Assembly (NCBI RefSeq): GCF_030504545.1
Contig: NZ_JAUKWP010000002.1
Location: 191,573 to 255,572, forward strand
From: Lactobacillus sp. YT155
GTDB taxonomy: Bacteria > Bacillota > Bacilli > Lactobacillales > Lactobacillaceae
Length of the DNA: 64,000 nucleotides
Direction: 5' to 3'
The position numbers were made by a program, and so were the translations under genes. Below are positions 10,187 through 17,809 of the stretch, one piece after another. A model generated the notes under the pieces. That model ran no database searches and had not been told where the DNA came from. It saw nothing but the letters and a program-made list of their open reading frames with translations. The stretch's first letter is position 1, and every line of letters starts with the position of its first letter.

Positions 10187-10204
10187 TTTCAGGTCACCTC
10201 CCTT

Positions 10205-10597
10205 CTAGAATGTCACACCACTTACTAACAAAATATTAGAGTACGGAGTCATTTCTCCGGTTCTAACAAATGCTTTAGCCTTCGATAAGTCAGCTTTCAT
10301 TTTTTCATGTGGAATGAACTTAATTGGAACATCAATCTCTCTTTCAATTGCTTTAAGCTGCTGGGGATTTTCAGTTTTGATTTCTTCAGCTAAATAAACT
10401 TCTTGTAATTGCAATTCATTTAACACATTTTTTAGAACATCAATAAAACTTGGAATACCATTGGTTAAAGCCAAATCAATTTTTTCCGTATCAGTTGGCA
10501 CCGGCATCCCTGCATCACCTATTCCCAAAGTGTCAAAATGACCCATCTGAGAAATAACTCTTGATAAATCAGAATTAATTACTGCTGTTTTTTTCAT
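10205..10597 (-). CDS. rbsD: D-ribose pyranase
   Basis: RbsD interconverts the pyranose and furanose forms of ribose so that ribokinase can use the sugar. The 130-residue length is typical. The family N-terminus is well kept, with the catalytic His20 in QMGH and GDAGMPVP at 27-34. The ATG has GGAGG 6 bases upstream, inside the end of rbsR; the two genes overlap by 23 bases. Confidence 0.95.
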   Translation of the reverse strand: MKKTAVINSDLSRVISQMGHFDTLGIGDAGMPVPTDTEKIDLALTNGIPSFIDVLKNVLNELQLQEVYLAEEIKTENPQQLKAIEREIDVPIKFIPHEKMKADLSKAKAFVRTGEMTPYSNILLVSGVTF

Positions 10598-11618
10598 TCA
10601 ATTCCTCCTGAATATCCCTGACGCTTTCCCGCTCAATTAAATTGGTTGAGAGATTTACTACTTCTTGTTCCACGTTAGGATGTTGAATTTGAGTTAATAA
10701 TAATTCAGTTGCGACTTGTCCTATTTCAACAATTGATTGTCTAATAGTCGTCAGTCTTGGTTGCACGTAATCACACCAATCAATGTTGTCATAACCAATA
10801 ATCGAAATATCTTCAGGAATTGATTTGCCATATTCTTTCAATCCACGATACAAACCAATTGCCATTTCATCATTGACTGCAAATACAGCAGTGACTCCAC
10901 TACGAATTACTTCCGCGGCAGCCTGATACCCACCTTTTTTGGAAAGTTCCTTTTTGATTATCCATTCTTTTCTCGGAGTGATTTTTGCTTTTAATAATGC
11001 ATCTGTGTAGCCATTGAAACGTTCTTTAATATTATTAGCCGGTTCACTCGGCAAAATAATACCTATACGTTCATGATGGTGTTTCAACAAATAATTCGTT
11101 GCCGAAATACCACCTTCATAATCACCGGCTTTTATCTGATTTTTTTCATTTGAAGTTACCGATGACTGATCTAAAGTTATATAAGGCACTTGATTAACTT
11201 GCAAGTATTTTTGAATAATGTCAGGAGCAACATTTGGAGCCGCAATAATAAAACCATCAACCGTTCGGCGAACTAATTCTTTCAAGTAATAACTGACTTT
11301 CTTATTATTCATACCTACGTTATAAATAAGAGGGATAAAATCAGCATCCGTAGCAACTTCTTCTACTCCTTGAGTGAATTTACTAAAGAATGGATTATTA
11401 ATATCTGGAACCAAAACACCAATTGTCTTGGTAGTTTTTGCTGTCATTCCTTGAGCAAAATAATCAGGCAAATAATTCAATTCTTTTTGTGCTGCATGAA
11501 CTTTCGAAATAGTTTCTTTACTAAATCGGTCTCCTTTATTATTCAAAATTAACGAAACTGTTGTCACTGAAATTCCAGCTAATTCAGCAACATCTTTGAT
11601 ACTAGACTTCTTAACCAT
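10575..11618 (-). CDS. rbsR: LacI family ribose operon repressor
   Basis: This LacI/GalR repressor controls the ribose operon it heads. The helix-turn-helix [17 protein letters not shown] occupies residues 7-23, followed by a periplasmic-binding-type sensor domain with [10 protein letters not shown] near the C-terminus. I use the ATG at 11618 (347 residues). An upstream in-frame ATG at 11672 would put the operator palindrome and promoter inside the coding sequence and would add 18 residues absent from the family. The ribosome binding site is weak (TAGG), so expression is probably low. The ribose assignment rests on its neighbours. Confidence 0.92.
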   Translation of the reverse strand: MVKKSSIKDVAELAGISVTTVSLILNNKGDRFSKETISKVHAAQKELNYLPDYFAQGMTAKTTKTIGVLVPDINNPFFSKFTQGVEEVATDADFIPLIYNVGMNNKKVSYYLKELVRRTVDGFIIAAPNVAPDIIQKYLQVNQVPYITLDQSSVTSNEKNQIKAGDYEGGISATNYLLKHHHERIGIILPSEPANNIKERFNGYTDALLKAKITPRKEWIIKKELSKKGGYQAAAEVIRSGVTAVFAVNDEMAIGLYRGLKEYGKSIPEDISIIGYDNIDWCDYVQPRLTTIRQSIVEIGQVATELLLTQIQHPNVEQEVVNLSTNLIERESVRDIQEELNEKNSSN

Positions 11619-11636
11619 AGAAATACCTACTTCTTT

Positions 11637-11652
11637 AGTAAAACGTTTTACT
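11637..11652. promoter_or_regulatory. RbsR operator palindrome
   Basis: A perfect 16-bp palindrome, AGTAAAACGTTTTACT, lies between the rbs promoter and the rbsR start. The central AAACGTTT with a CG core is the usual form of a LacI-family operator, and the position just after the transcription start suits autorepression. Confidence 0.8.
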
Positions 11653-11659
11653 ACAAGTG

Positions 11660-11689
11660 AGTTTAACACCATAATGTAAGCGCTGTCAA
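11660..11689 (-). promoter_or_regulatory. rbs operon promoter overlapped by a perfect cre site
   Basis: On the minus strand a perfect -35 TTGACA (11684-11689) is followed after 18 bases by TAAACT (11660-11665). The 14 bases 11675-11688, TGTAAGCGCTGTCA, match the CcpA cre consensus TGWAANCGNTNWCA at every position and overlap the -35 and spacer. Catabolite repression by CcpA is therefore expected. Confidence 0.8.
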
Positions 11690-11715
11690 TATTTATATAA
11701 TGATAATTTTACGAT

Positions 11716-11746
11716 AAAAAAAGAGCCGCTAATTAGCGACTCTTTC
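11716..11746 (-). terminator. Terminator of ntdP, near-copy of the rbs terminator
   Basis: An A-run followed by the hairpin AAGAGCCGCTAATTAGCG. It shares 24 identical consecutive bases with the element at 6721-6744; one later base change weakens the outer stem. It lies downstream of ntdP on the minus strand. Confidence 0.7.
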
Positions 11747-11768
11747 CTAGTTACACAACAATCGGTAG

Positions 11769-12305
11769 TTATACACGATTTGACAATTCTTTATATCTTT
11801 TCATCCACATATCAACATAGGCTTTTGAAAATGGGCCTTTTCCTTCGTTAATCCATTCGATTAAGGTATCCACATTCTTATGCAAAATTTGATCTATTTC
11901 AGGCGAATAACTCCATTTTTTACTATGTAATGCATATTCATCTACGTCTAAAAGTCTTTTTTCTCCATCTGGAAAAACTTTCACATCTAAATCATAATCA
12001 ATATACTTCAACGCTTCTTTATCAAGTACATATGGCGTTGCCAAGTTACAATAATAAGAAACACCGTTTTCTCGTATCATAGTAATGATATTAAACCAAT
12101 AATGCTTGTGAAAATAAACTAAGGCCGGTTCTCTCGTAACCCATTTTCGTCCATCTGATTCTGTAACTAACGTATGATCGTTACAACCAATGATTTCATT
12201 CTCACTGGTTTTCAAAACCATGGTTTCTTTCCATGTCCTATGCAGATGGCCATCATGTTTATAACTCTGGATTGCTATGTAATCTCCTTCTTTAGGAATA
12301 TCCAT
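11769..12305 (-). CDS. ntdP: Nucleoside tri-/diphosphate phosphatase (DUF402, Ntdp/YgaC)
   Basis: Members hydrolyse nucleoside di- and triphosphates in a metal-dependent way. The 178 residues begin [19 protein letters not shown], as in Bacillus YgaC, and carry the family core [28 protein letters not shown] and [15 protein letters not shown] start at the ATG at 12305. The longer frame to 12371 would run through the gene's own TATAAT at 12342-12347. The ribosome binding site is poor. Physiological role is not deducible here. Confidence 0.9.
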   Translation of the reverse strand: MDIPKEGDYIAIQSYKHDGHLHRTWKETMVLKTSENEIIGCNDHTLVTESDGRKWVTREPALVYFHKHYWFNIITMIRENGVSYYCNLATPYVLDKEALKYIDYDLDVKVFPDGEKRLLDVDEYALHSKKWSYSPEIDQILHKNVDTLIEWINEGKGPFSKAYVDMWMKRYKELSNRV

Positions 12306-12341
12306 AACTTTTCCAGCTTTCCTTTTACTACATTCTTTGAA

Positions 12342-12350
12342 ATTATACCA
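12342..12350 (-). promoter_or_regulatory. Extended -10 promoter for ntdP
   Basis: The minus strand reads TGGTATAAT about 37 bases before the ntdP ATG. It forms a divergent promoter pair with the rightward promoter at 12395-12423. Confidence 0.6.
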
Positions 12351-12394
12351 AAAGTAACAAAAATTAACCACTTCTATCTTAAAAGTATAATTAC

Positions 12395-12423
12395 TTGACT
12401 ATGTATGAATCTCATATTAATAT
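12395..12423 (+). promoter_or_regulatory. Strong promoter for the cystine transporter leader
   Basis: TTGACT (12395-12400), a 17-base spacer and TAATAT (12418-12423) form a near-consensus sigma-A promoter. Transcription should start near 12430, about 25 bases before the leader peptide ATG and about 200 bases before tcyA. Confidence 0.85.
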
Positions 12424-12454
12424 CGAAATAACGATTTTAAAGGAGTAATTATTC

Positions 12455-12538
12455 ATGCAAGAACAAACAACTATGATTCATAAATCAGAATGTTGTTGCG
12501 TAGTATCGGAAAATACTACGCCGTTTTTGCATGTCTAA
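12455..12538 (+). CDS. Cysteine-rich leader peptide (27 aa) of a transcription attenuator
   Basis: This short frame has an ATG at 12455, preceded by AAAGGAG (12439-12445) at 9 bases, and a TAA at 12536-12538. Residues 13-15 are three consecutive cysteines encoded by TGT TGT TGC at 12491-12499; the rest is polar and otherwise unremarkable. It sits between a strong promoter and a cystine-type ABC transporter, followed by mutually exclusive antiterminator and terminator folds. I infer a classical leader peptide: the ribosome stalls at the Cys codons when Cys-tRNA is scarce. It is too short and unusual to be a catalytic protein. Not experimentally known to me in this lineage. Confidence 0.8.
   Translation: MQEQTTMIHKSECCCVVSENTTPFLHV
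12498..12521 (+). promoter_or_regulatory. Hairpin directly after the Cys codons (possible pause or protector hairpin)
   Basis: A perfect 9-bp stem, GCGTAGTAT with ATACTACGC, encloses a 6-base loop. It starts inside the third Cys codon (12497-12499) and is followed by five Ts. It could pause RNA polymerase while the ribosome loads, or act as a weak early terminator. A ribosome stalled at the Cys codons would cover its 5' arm. Confidence 0.6.
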
Positions 12539-12540
12539 TT

Positions 12541-12583
12541 CAGAACTCACTTAAAATTTGTTAACCTACATTTAAGAGAGCTG
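12541..12583 (+). promoter_or_regulatory. Candidate antiterminator stem
   Basis: CAG-AA-CTCACTTAAA (12541-12556) can pair with TTTAAGAGAGCTG (12571-12583): 3 bp, a 2-base bulge, 3 bp, one mismatch, then 6 bp. The right arm is the same sequence that forms the 5' arm of the terminator at 12574, so the two folds exclude each other. The left arm begins 3 bases after the leader stop codon, where a terminating ribosome would cover it. Confidence 0.65.
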
Positions 12584-12607
12584 ACGATTAGTCGGTTCTC
12601 TTTTTTT
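12574..12607 (+). terminator. Attenuator terminator in the tcy leader
   Basis: A 12-bp stem (12574-12585 with 12591-12602, two G-U pairs) has a GATTA loop and runs into seven Ts. It lies after the leader peptide and 18 bases before tcyA, within the transcript from 12430. It must therefore be read through for the transporter to be made. Confidence 0.85.
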
Positions 12608-12625
12608 ATTTCAAAGGAGATTCAC

Positions 12626-13405
12626 ATGAAAAAGAAAACATTATTTTCGCTATCATTTATCGGTCTATTAGTTCTTCTATTAGTTGGTTGTGGCAAGAGT
12701 TCCGACAACTTAACCAAACAAAAAGATACTTTAACTATTGGACTCGAAGGAACTTACGCACCCTATTCATATCGTGAAGGTGATAAATTAACTGGCTTTG
12801 AAGTTGAATATGGAAAAGCCATTGCTAAAAAACTTGGTCTCAAGGCAAAATTTGTCCCAACTAAGTGGGATTCTTTAATTGCCGGACTTAATTCCAAGAC
12901 TTTTGATGTAGTAATTAACAATGTCTCAACTAATAAAGAAAGAAAGTCTCATTACCTATTCTCAGAGCCTTATATTTATTCAAAATCAGTTATCATTACC
13001 AAAAAAGACAGTCCTATCAAAACCGTCGATGACCTAAAGGGTGTCAAAGTCGCTGAAGGTACTGGAACCGATAACTATCAAAAAGCCGAGAAATTCCAAG
13101 CTGATATTATTTCATCACCGGACTTTCAATCAACCATGTCGATGATTGAAAATGATCGCATCAAAGCAACCATTAATTCTAAAGAAGCATTTTTAACCTG
13201 GCAAAAATCAACCAAAAATACTGATTTAAAATACATCACCATTCCTGATTCCAAATTAAAAGCTTCAGAAATTGCCCCAATTTATAACAAGAAATCAACT
13301 GAACTAAGCAAAAAAATTTCTAAAGCTACTAAAGAACTTCGTGATGATGGAACACTTAAAAAACTTTCCATTAAATATTTTGGTGAAGATATCACCAAAA
13401 AATAA
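12626..13405 (+). CDS. tcyA: Cystine-type ABC transporter, substrate-binding lipoprotein
   Basis: This 259-residue lipoprotein binds an amino acid outside the membrane. It has a signal peptide with lipobox ending at Cys22 (LLVGC) and a bacterial extracellular solute-binding family 3 fold. The wording EGTYAPYSYR, KLTGFEVEYGKAIAKKLGL and KWDSLIAGLNSKTFDVV closely resembles B. subtilis TcyA, as remembered, and fits cystine better than glutamine or arginine. The three-Cys leader upstream supports this. The ATG follows AAAGGAGA. It begins a three-gene operon with its permease and ATPase. Confidence 0.85.
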   Translation: MKKKTLFSLSFIGLLVLLLVGCGKSSDNLTKQKDTLTIGLEGTYAPYSYREGDKLTGFEVEYGKAIAKKLGLKAKFVPTKWDSLIAGLNSKTFDVVINNVSTNKERKSHYLFSEPYIYSKSVIITKKDSPIKTVDDLKGVKVAEGTGTDNYQKAEKFQADIISSPDFQSTMSMIENDRIKATINSKEAFLTWQKSTKNTDLKYITIPDSKLKASEIAPIYNKKSTELSKKISKATKELRDDGTLKKLSIKYFGEDITKK

Positions 13406-13417
13406 AGGATAAAAAAT

Positions 13418-14116
13418 ATGTGGCAGATTATCATTACTTCATTGCCTTCACTACTCTCGGCAATGATTCAATTCACAATTCCACTGGCATTAATTTCTTT
13501 TGTCGTTGGTTTAATTCTGGCAGTTATCACTGCTTTGGTCATTTTCTTAAAACCACAAGTTAGTGGTTTTTCTCAAGTTATTTGGCAAATCCTTAAAAAG
13601 ATTGCCCAGTTCTATGTCTGGCTATTTCGGTCAACTCCTTTACTAGTTCAATTGTTCATCATTTTCTTTGGTTTACCTAGTGTGGGAATTGAATTAAGTC
13701 CGTTTATAGCAGCTGTGATTGGGTTTTCTTTGAACACCGGTGCTTACACCGCCGAAATCATTCGCTCGGCATTGATGTCCGTTCCTCAAGATCAATGGGA
13801 CGCGGCTTACACCTTAGGCTTTTCAACTCGCAAGACTTTACAGAAAATCATTTTGCCACAAGCCTTTCGAATTGCCCTACCTCCGTTATCAAACTCTTTT
13901 ATTAGTTTGGTAAAAGACACTTCTTTAGCAAGTTCAATTACCATTCTTGAAATGTTTCAAGTTAGCCAACAAATCACTGCAAAGAACTTCGAACCATTAT
14001 TAATGTATTCATTGGTAGCTGTCTTATATGCAGTCATTTGTACCTTACTCAGCTTACTTCAAAGCTATCTTGAAAAGCGTTCTTCTAAATATCTCAAGGG
14101 AGGTCAATTATCATGA
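13418..14116 (+). CDS. tcyB: Cystine-type ABC transporter, permease
   Basis: This 232-residue membrane protein of the His/Glu/Gln/Arg/cystine permease family has about five transmembrane segments. The family signature around FRSTPLLVQLF (about residues 68-78) and the EAA-loop region DAAYTLGFSTRKTLQKIILPQA (about 128-150) are clear. AAAGGAT precedes the ATG, 12 bases after tcyA. Its stop overlaps the next start as ATGA, so tcyC is translationally coupled. Confidence 0.9.
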   Translation: MWQIIITSLPSLLSAMIQFTIPLALISFVVGLILAVITALVIFLKPQVSGFSQVIWQILKKIAQFYVWLFRSTPLLVQLFIIFFGLPSVGIELSPFIAAVIGFSLNTGAYTAEIIRSALMSVPQDQWDAAYTLGFSTRKTLQKIILPQAFRIALPPLSNSFISLVKDTSLASSITILEMFQVSQQITAKNFEPLLMYSLVAVLYAVICTLLSLLQSYLEKRSSKYLKGGQLS

Positions 14117-14856
14117 TTTCAATTCATAATTTAGCAAAAAAATATGATAACAAAACCGTTTTAGATAATCTCTCTTTAGATTTTCAAACCCAAGAAACAA
14201 CCGTTATTGTTGGACCATCAGGATCGGGAAAATCAACTCTATTAAAATCACTGAACCTTCTGGTTCGACCTGATAGTGGCACTTTATCAATCGATGATCT
14301 AACCATCGATTTTGCTACTAAGATTTCCAAAACCACTAGTCAAAAATTACTTCAAAAAACTAGTATGGTCTTTCAAAACTGGAATCTCTTTCCTAATCTA
14401 AGTGTGATTGAAAATATCACCATTGCTCCAATTGAGAATCTCCATCAATCTAAAGATATTGCCTTTACTAAAGCAAAAAAGCTCTTGGAATTGGTTAACT
14501 TAAGTGACTACGAAAACTACTATCCTCAGCAATTATCCGGTGGACAGCAACAACGTATCTCGATTTGCCGGGCCTTGGCGATGGAACCAGAGTTTATTTT
14601 GTTAGATGAACCGACAAGTGCGCTTGATCCGGAATTGGAGAATCAAGTGCTCAGAATTCTAACTGACTTAAGTCATAAGAAACAATCAATGATTATTGTG
14701 ACTCATAATATGGAGTTTGCAAAACTTGTCGCCGATAAAATTATTTTCTTAGAAGCTGGAAAAATAATTTTTAATGGCCAAAGTGAAGAATTCTTCCAAA
14801 AACCAAGTCCTCGAATTGAACAATTTCTTTCAAAAATGACATTAGAAAAAGACTAG
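14113..14856 (+). CDS. tcyC: Cystine-type ABC transporter, ATP-binding protein
   Basis: The 247-residue ATPase drives the importer. Walker A GPSGSGKST is at 34-42, the Q-loop FQNWNLF near 87-93, signature LSGGQQQR at 141-148, Walker B FILLDEPTSALD at 161-172 and the H-loop THN near 196. It overlaps tcyB by 4 bases and ends in a strong terminator shared with recX. Confidence 0.92.
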   Translation: MISIHNLAKKYDNKTVLDNLSLDFQTQETTVIVGPSGSGKSTLLKSLNLLVRPDSGTLSIDDLTIDFATKISKTTSQKLLQKTSMVFQNWNLFPNLSVIENITIAPIENLHQSKDIAFTKAKKLLELVNLSDYENYYPQQLSGGQQQRISICRALAMEPEFILLDEPTSALDPELENQVLRILTDLSHKKQSMIIVTHNMEFAKLVADKIIFLEAGKIIFNGQSEEFFQKPSPRIEQFLSKMTLEKD

Positions 14857-14874
14857 AAAATTCTAGTCTTTTTT
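14846..14874. terminator. Bidirectional terminator between tcyC and recX
   Basis: AAAAAGACTAG (14846-14856) pairs with CTAGTCTTTTT (14863-14873) across a short A/T loop. It includes both stop codons and is A-rich left and T-rich right. Confidence 0.85.
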
Positions 14875-15645
14875 GTTTAGTAAATTAGTGATTGCACTAC
14901 TATTGAATCCTTTTCTTAGTAGTGATTGATAAATTTTATTGTGGGCATTTTCTTTACCTTCATAATGTTTTTGAGCTTTGGTGAATTCTCTTTGAAGGTT
15001 TTCTGCTTCTTGTTCTTCATCAACATCTAAATCAAGATTACTCATTACCTCTTCAATGATTTCTGACGTATAACCTTTTTGCATCAACCCCGTTTTGATT
15101 TTATTCAACAAATTCTTAAACGATTGTCGTGTGGCGTGCTTTTGAATTTTAATCGCAGCTTTTGTCGCATTCTCCAACCACTGATTATAATCAACATTAA
15201 GCAGTTCTTGATCTGCCATTTTCTTGTCGATACCTTTTTTAAAGAGCTTATTTTGAATCACAATCGGCCCATCTACTCCGGTAATCAACTGTGTATTGAT
15301 GAAACTCTTGGTATACGATTCGTCATTTAGATAGCGATTTTCTTCCAGCTTCTCAATAATTATTTTGATATCATCATCTTCAACTTCTCTGTCTTTCAAA
15401 AAATCTTTAATCTCTTTGGTTGTGCGAATTTGATGGCTAATATAATCCAAAGCTCGGACATAATACTTATCAACATTTTCTTTAACTTTTATTTGCTCAA
15501 TTTCTGCTTCGGTCAACTCAGTATCTTTATATAAATGATACTTAATCAGAATATTTTCGCTCACCGCAAAAGCATATTTTCCATCTAGAAAAATATTGAA
15601 TCGGCCTTTTCTTTTTTGTGCCTGAATTTTAGTTATTTTTGCCAA
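14863..15645 (-). CDS. recX: Regulatory protein RecX
   Basis: RecX binds RecA filaments and limits recombination. I choose the TTG at 15645 because GAGG lies 8 bases upstream and the product then begins AKITKIQAQKRKGRFNIFLDG, like other RecX proteins. The longer frame adds 25 hydrophobic residues that overlap the divergent rlmCD start. The result is 260 residues of all-helical three-helix repeats, with YISHQIRTTKEIKDFLK and the C-terminal YQSLLRKGFNSSAI typical of the family. Confidence 0.9.
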   Translation of the reverse strand: MAKITKIQAQKRKGRFNIFLDGKYAFAVSENILIKYHLYKDTELTEAEIEQIKVKENVDKYYVRALDYISHQIRTTKEIKDFLKDREVEDDDIKIIIEKLEENRYLNDESYTKSFINTQLITGVDGPIVIQNKLFKKGIDKKMADQELLNVDYNQWLENATKAAIKIQKHATRQSFKNLLNKIKTGLMQKGYTSEIIEEVMSNLDLDVDEEQEAENLQREFTKAQKHYEGKENAHNKIYQSLLRKGFNSSAITNLLNKKD

Positions 15646-15714
15646 CAATTTTTCCTCACAATGATATACTTCAATTAATACTAATATTAAATTAATGAAA
15701 AGCAAAGGTAAACT

Positions 15715-17091
15715 ATGCAAAACGATTCGACAGAATTACAAATTGGTGACCGTTTCCCACTCACCATCAAAAAAATCGGTATTAACGGTGAAGGAATTGG
15801 TTATTTCAAACGCAAAACCACTTTCGTTCCCGGAGCAATTACAGGTGAAGAGGTTGTCTGTGAAGTGACCGAAATTCATGATACATATCTTGAAGCCACT
15901 TTACATAAAATACGAAAAAAAAGCTCGCAAAGGACTGATGAATTTCAAAAACTTGCTGAACAAGTTGGTGGCCTAGAATTATCTCATCTTAAGTATCCCG
16001 AGCAATTGAAAGTAAAGCAAAATATTCTTCGCCAAGCGCTCGATAAGTATCGTCCCGCTGGTTATAATAACTATCAAATCAATGAAACTATTGGTATGAA
16101 TCATCCACTCGAATATCGTAATAAAGCACAATTTCAAGTTCGAAAAGTTGATGGCAAAGTAATCGCTGGACTTTATAAACACGGCACTCAAGAACTTGTC
16201 GACTTACCTGAAATGCCTACTCAAGCCCCATTAACCATGAATATCATTAATCGTTTAAAACCAATTCTAGAACAACTGGATATTCCAATTTATAATCCGG
16301 AAGAAAAATCTGGAATCATAAAAACTTTAGTTGTTCGTGAATCACACGCTTTTAAAAATGCTCAGTTAACCTTTATTACAAATAGTAAGAAATTACCAAA
16401 GAAACGTGAGTTAATTGAACTAATTCAACAAGAAATCCCAGAAGTTATTTCCATTTCACAAAATGTCAATCAAGGTGAAACCAGCCTAGTCTGGGGTGAA
16501 GATACTCAACTACTCTGGGGTGAAAAATATCTTCAAGAAGTTATTAACGGTATCACATTCAATCTTTCACCACGTGCCTTTCTGCAACTAAATTTACAAC
16601 AAACCGAAAAACTCTACGATATTGCTTTGAAATACCTTGATGCCGATGAAAGTAGTGTTCTCTACGATGCCTATTCCGGAGTAGGAACAATTGGTTTAAC
16701 TCTCGCTAAACACGTTAAACAAGTTTATGGCTCCGAAATAATTCCTGAAGCCATCGAAGATGCTAAACTAAATGCTGAAGAAAATTCCATCAAGAACGCT
16801 GATTATCGAGTTGGAACCGCAGTTGATGTTTATAATGAATTGATGGACGAACATATCAAGATTAATACTTTAATTGTTGATCCACCTCGCACAGGTTTGG
16901 AAAATGATTTGATCAATTTGATCTTGAATCAACAGCCAGATAAATTTGTTTATATTTCATGCAATCCTTCAACTCTAGCCAAAGATCTCCGCCAACTTAC
17001 AAAGAAATATATTGTTGAAGAATTACAGCCGATTGATATGTTTCCTCAAACACCACATGTTGAAACAGTGGTTAAATTAAAAAGAAAGTAG
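15715..17091 (+). CDS. rlmCD: 23S rRNA (uracil-5-)-methyltransferase, RumA/RlmCD family (copy 1)
   Basis: This 458-residue SAM-dependent enzyme makes 5-methyluridine in 23S rRNA. An N-terminal TRAM RNA-binding domain (about 8-66) is followed by a central insert and a Rossmann fold with DAYSGVGTIG near residue 320, DPPRTGL at 389-395 and the nucleophile Cys416 in SCNPSTLAKDL. The cysteine set of an iron-sulphur cluster is not seen, which is usual for Lactobacillales members. A second paralogue lies at 30765-32111; which one is RlmCD in the strict sense cannot be told. Confidence 0.9.
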   Translation: MQNDSTELQIGDRFPLTIKKIGINGEGIGYFKRKTTFVPGAITGEEVVCEVTEIHDTYLEATLHKIRKKSSQRTDEFQKLAEQVGGLELSHLKYPEQLKVKQNILRQALDKYRPAGYNNYQINETIGMNHPLEYRNKAQFQVRKVDGKVIAGLYKHGTQELVDLPEMPTQAPLTMNIINRLKPILEQLDIPIYNPEEKSGIIKTLVVRESHAFKNAQLTFITNSKKLPKKRELIELIQQEIPEVISISQNVNQGETSLVWGEDTQLLWGEKYLQEVINGITFNLSPRAFLQLNLQQTEKLYDIALKYLDADESSVLYDAYSGVGTIGLTLAKHVKQVYGSEIIPEAIEDAKLNAEENSIKNADYRVGTAVDVYNELMDEHIKINTLIVDPPRTGLENDLINLILNQQPDKFVYISCNPSTLAKDLRQLTKKYIVEELQPIDMFPQTPHVETVVKLKRK

Positions 17092-17100
17092 GAGTTCATC

Positions 17101-17574
17101 ATGAAAGTATATTTTGCAAATGGATTATTCTCACAAGCCGATTTTGATTTTAACGAAAAGATTGTTGCACAAATTCGAGATAACTTTTCTGACATAGAAA
17201 TCTATTTACCTCAAGAAAACGCAGCTATTAATGACAAATCCGCCTATGCTGATTCAGAAATGATTGCTAAAGCTGATACTGATCAATTACTTGAAAGCCA
17301 GTTAGTCATTGCTGTTTTAGACGGTATTAGTATCGATGCTGGTGTTGCTTCTGAAATTGGTGTTGCCTACGCTAATAACATCCCTATCATTGGTTTGTAC
17401 ACCGACTCCCGACAACAAGGTTTTGATAATCAACAGAAGCTCACAGCCTTATCTACCATCGCGGAGAATCAGTTCCACTATCTTAACCTTTACACCACAG
17501 GATTGATTAAATTAAATGGTGAGATAGTCAATAACGTTGAAGATTTAATTTCTGCAATTAATAAATATAAATAA
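17101..17574 (+). CDS. Nucleoside 2-deoxyribosyltransferase
   Basis: This enzyme exchanges bases between 2'-deoxynucleosides for nucleotide salvage and is common in lactobacilli. The 157 residues start MKVYFANGLFSQADFDFNEK, with the substrate-binding strand and loop of the family. The nucleophile is Glu85 in DAGVASEIGVA, and Asp79 just before it is also conserved. TAGGAG precedes the ATG, only 9 bases after rlmCD, so the two are co-transcribed up to the terminator at 17582. Confidence 0.9.
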   Translation: MKVYFANGLFSQADFDFNEKIVAQIRDNFSDIEIYLPQENAAINDKSAYADSEMIAKADTDQLLESQLVIAVLDGISIDAGVASEIGVAYANNIPIIGLYTDSRQQGFDNQQKLTALSTIAENQFHYLNLYTTGLIKLNGEIVNNVEDLISAINKYK

Positions 17575-17581
17575 ACATACT

Positions 17582-17623
17582 AAAAAAGGTCACTTCATAA
17601 AATTTATGAAATGACCTCTTTTT
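17582..17623. terminator. Bidirectional terminator
   Basis: AGGTCACTTCATAAA pairs with TTTATGAAATGACCT (17587-17616) with one internal mismatch. There is an A-run on the left and a T-run on the right. It ends the rightward rlmCD transcript and, on the minus strand, the small RNA beginning near 17803. Confidence 0.85.
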
Positions 17624-17803
17624 GTACCCGGAAAGGTGATTTTGTGATTAATAACAACTTATTGTTTATTATATGCAACACCTTCAACTCTTTATTTGGA
17701 TACTTTTAATGCTTTTGAACATATGTACTAACATGCTTATTTCTTGTAAATCTTGGAACTTAATCTTCTAAGGGACTTGCCTTTGTAGCTAATCACCTTT
17801 CCT
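17582..17803 (-). ncRNA. Candidate structured small RNA of unknown family, about 200 nt
   Basis: No protein frame with a ribosome binding site occupies this interval. On the minus strand a good promoter (17810-17838) predicts a start near 17803. The first bases, GGAAAGGTGATT (17802 to 17791), pair perfectly over 12 bp with AATCACCTTTCC (17641 to 17630) near the 3' end, closing a domain of 173 nt. Inside are small hairpins, for example at 17650-17670 and 17770-17783. A terminator follows at once. Size, closing stem and isolation resemble 6S RNA, but I cannot draw a long terminal stem, so the family stays open. Confidence 0.65.
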
Positions 17804-17809
17804 AATTAG

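Noticed and set aside
11619-11672. Longer N-terminus for rbsR
   Set aside because: It contains the operator palindrome and part of the promoter region, and lengthens the protein beyond the family's usual start before the helix-turn-helix.
12306-12371. Longer N-terminus for ntdP
   Set aside because: It includes the gene's own extended -10 promoter and residues absent from the family.
12424-12625. T-box or S-box riboswitch in the tcy leader
   Set aside because: No T-box bulge sequence (TGGNACCGCG type) and no S-box core; the elements found fit a leader peptide instead.
17624-17803. SRP RNA, RNase P RNA or tmRNA in the mvaS downstream gap
   Set aside because: The diagnostic conserved loops of these RNAs are absent on both strands; size also disagrees for RNase P and tmRNA.
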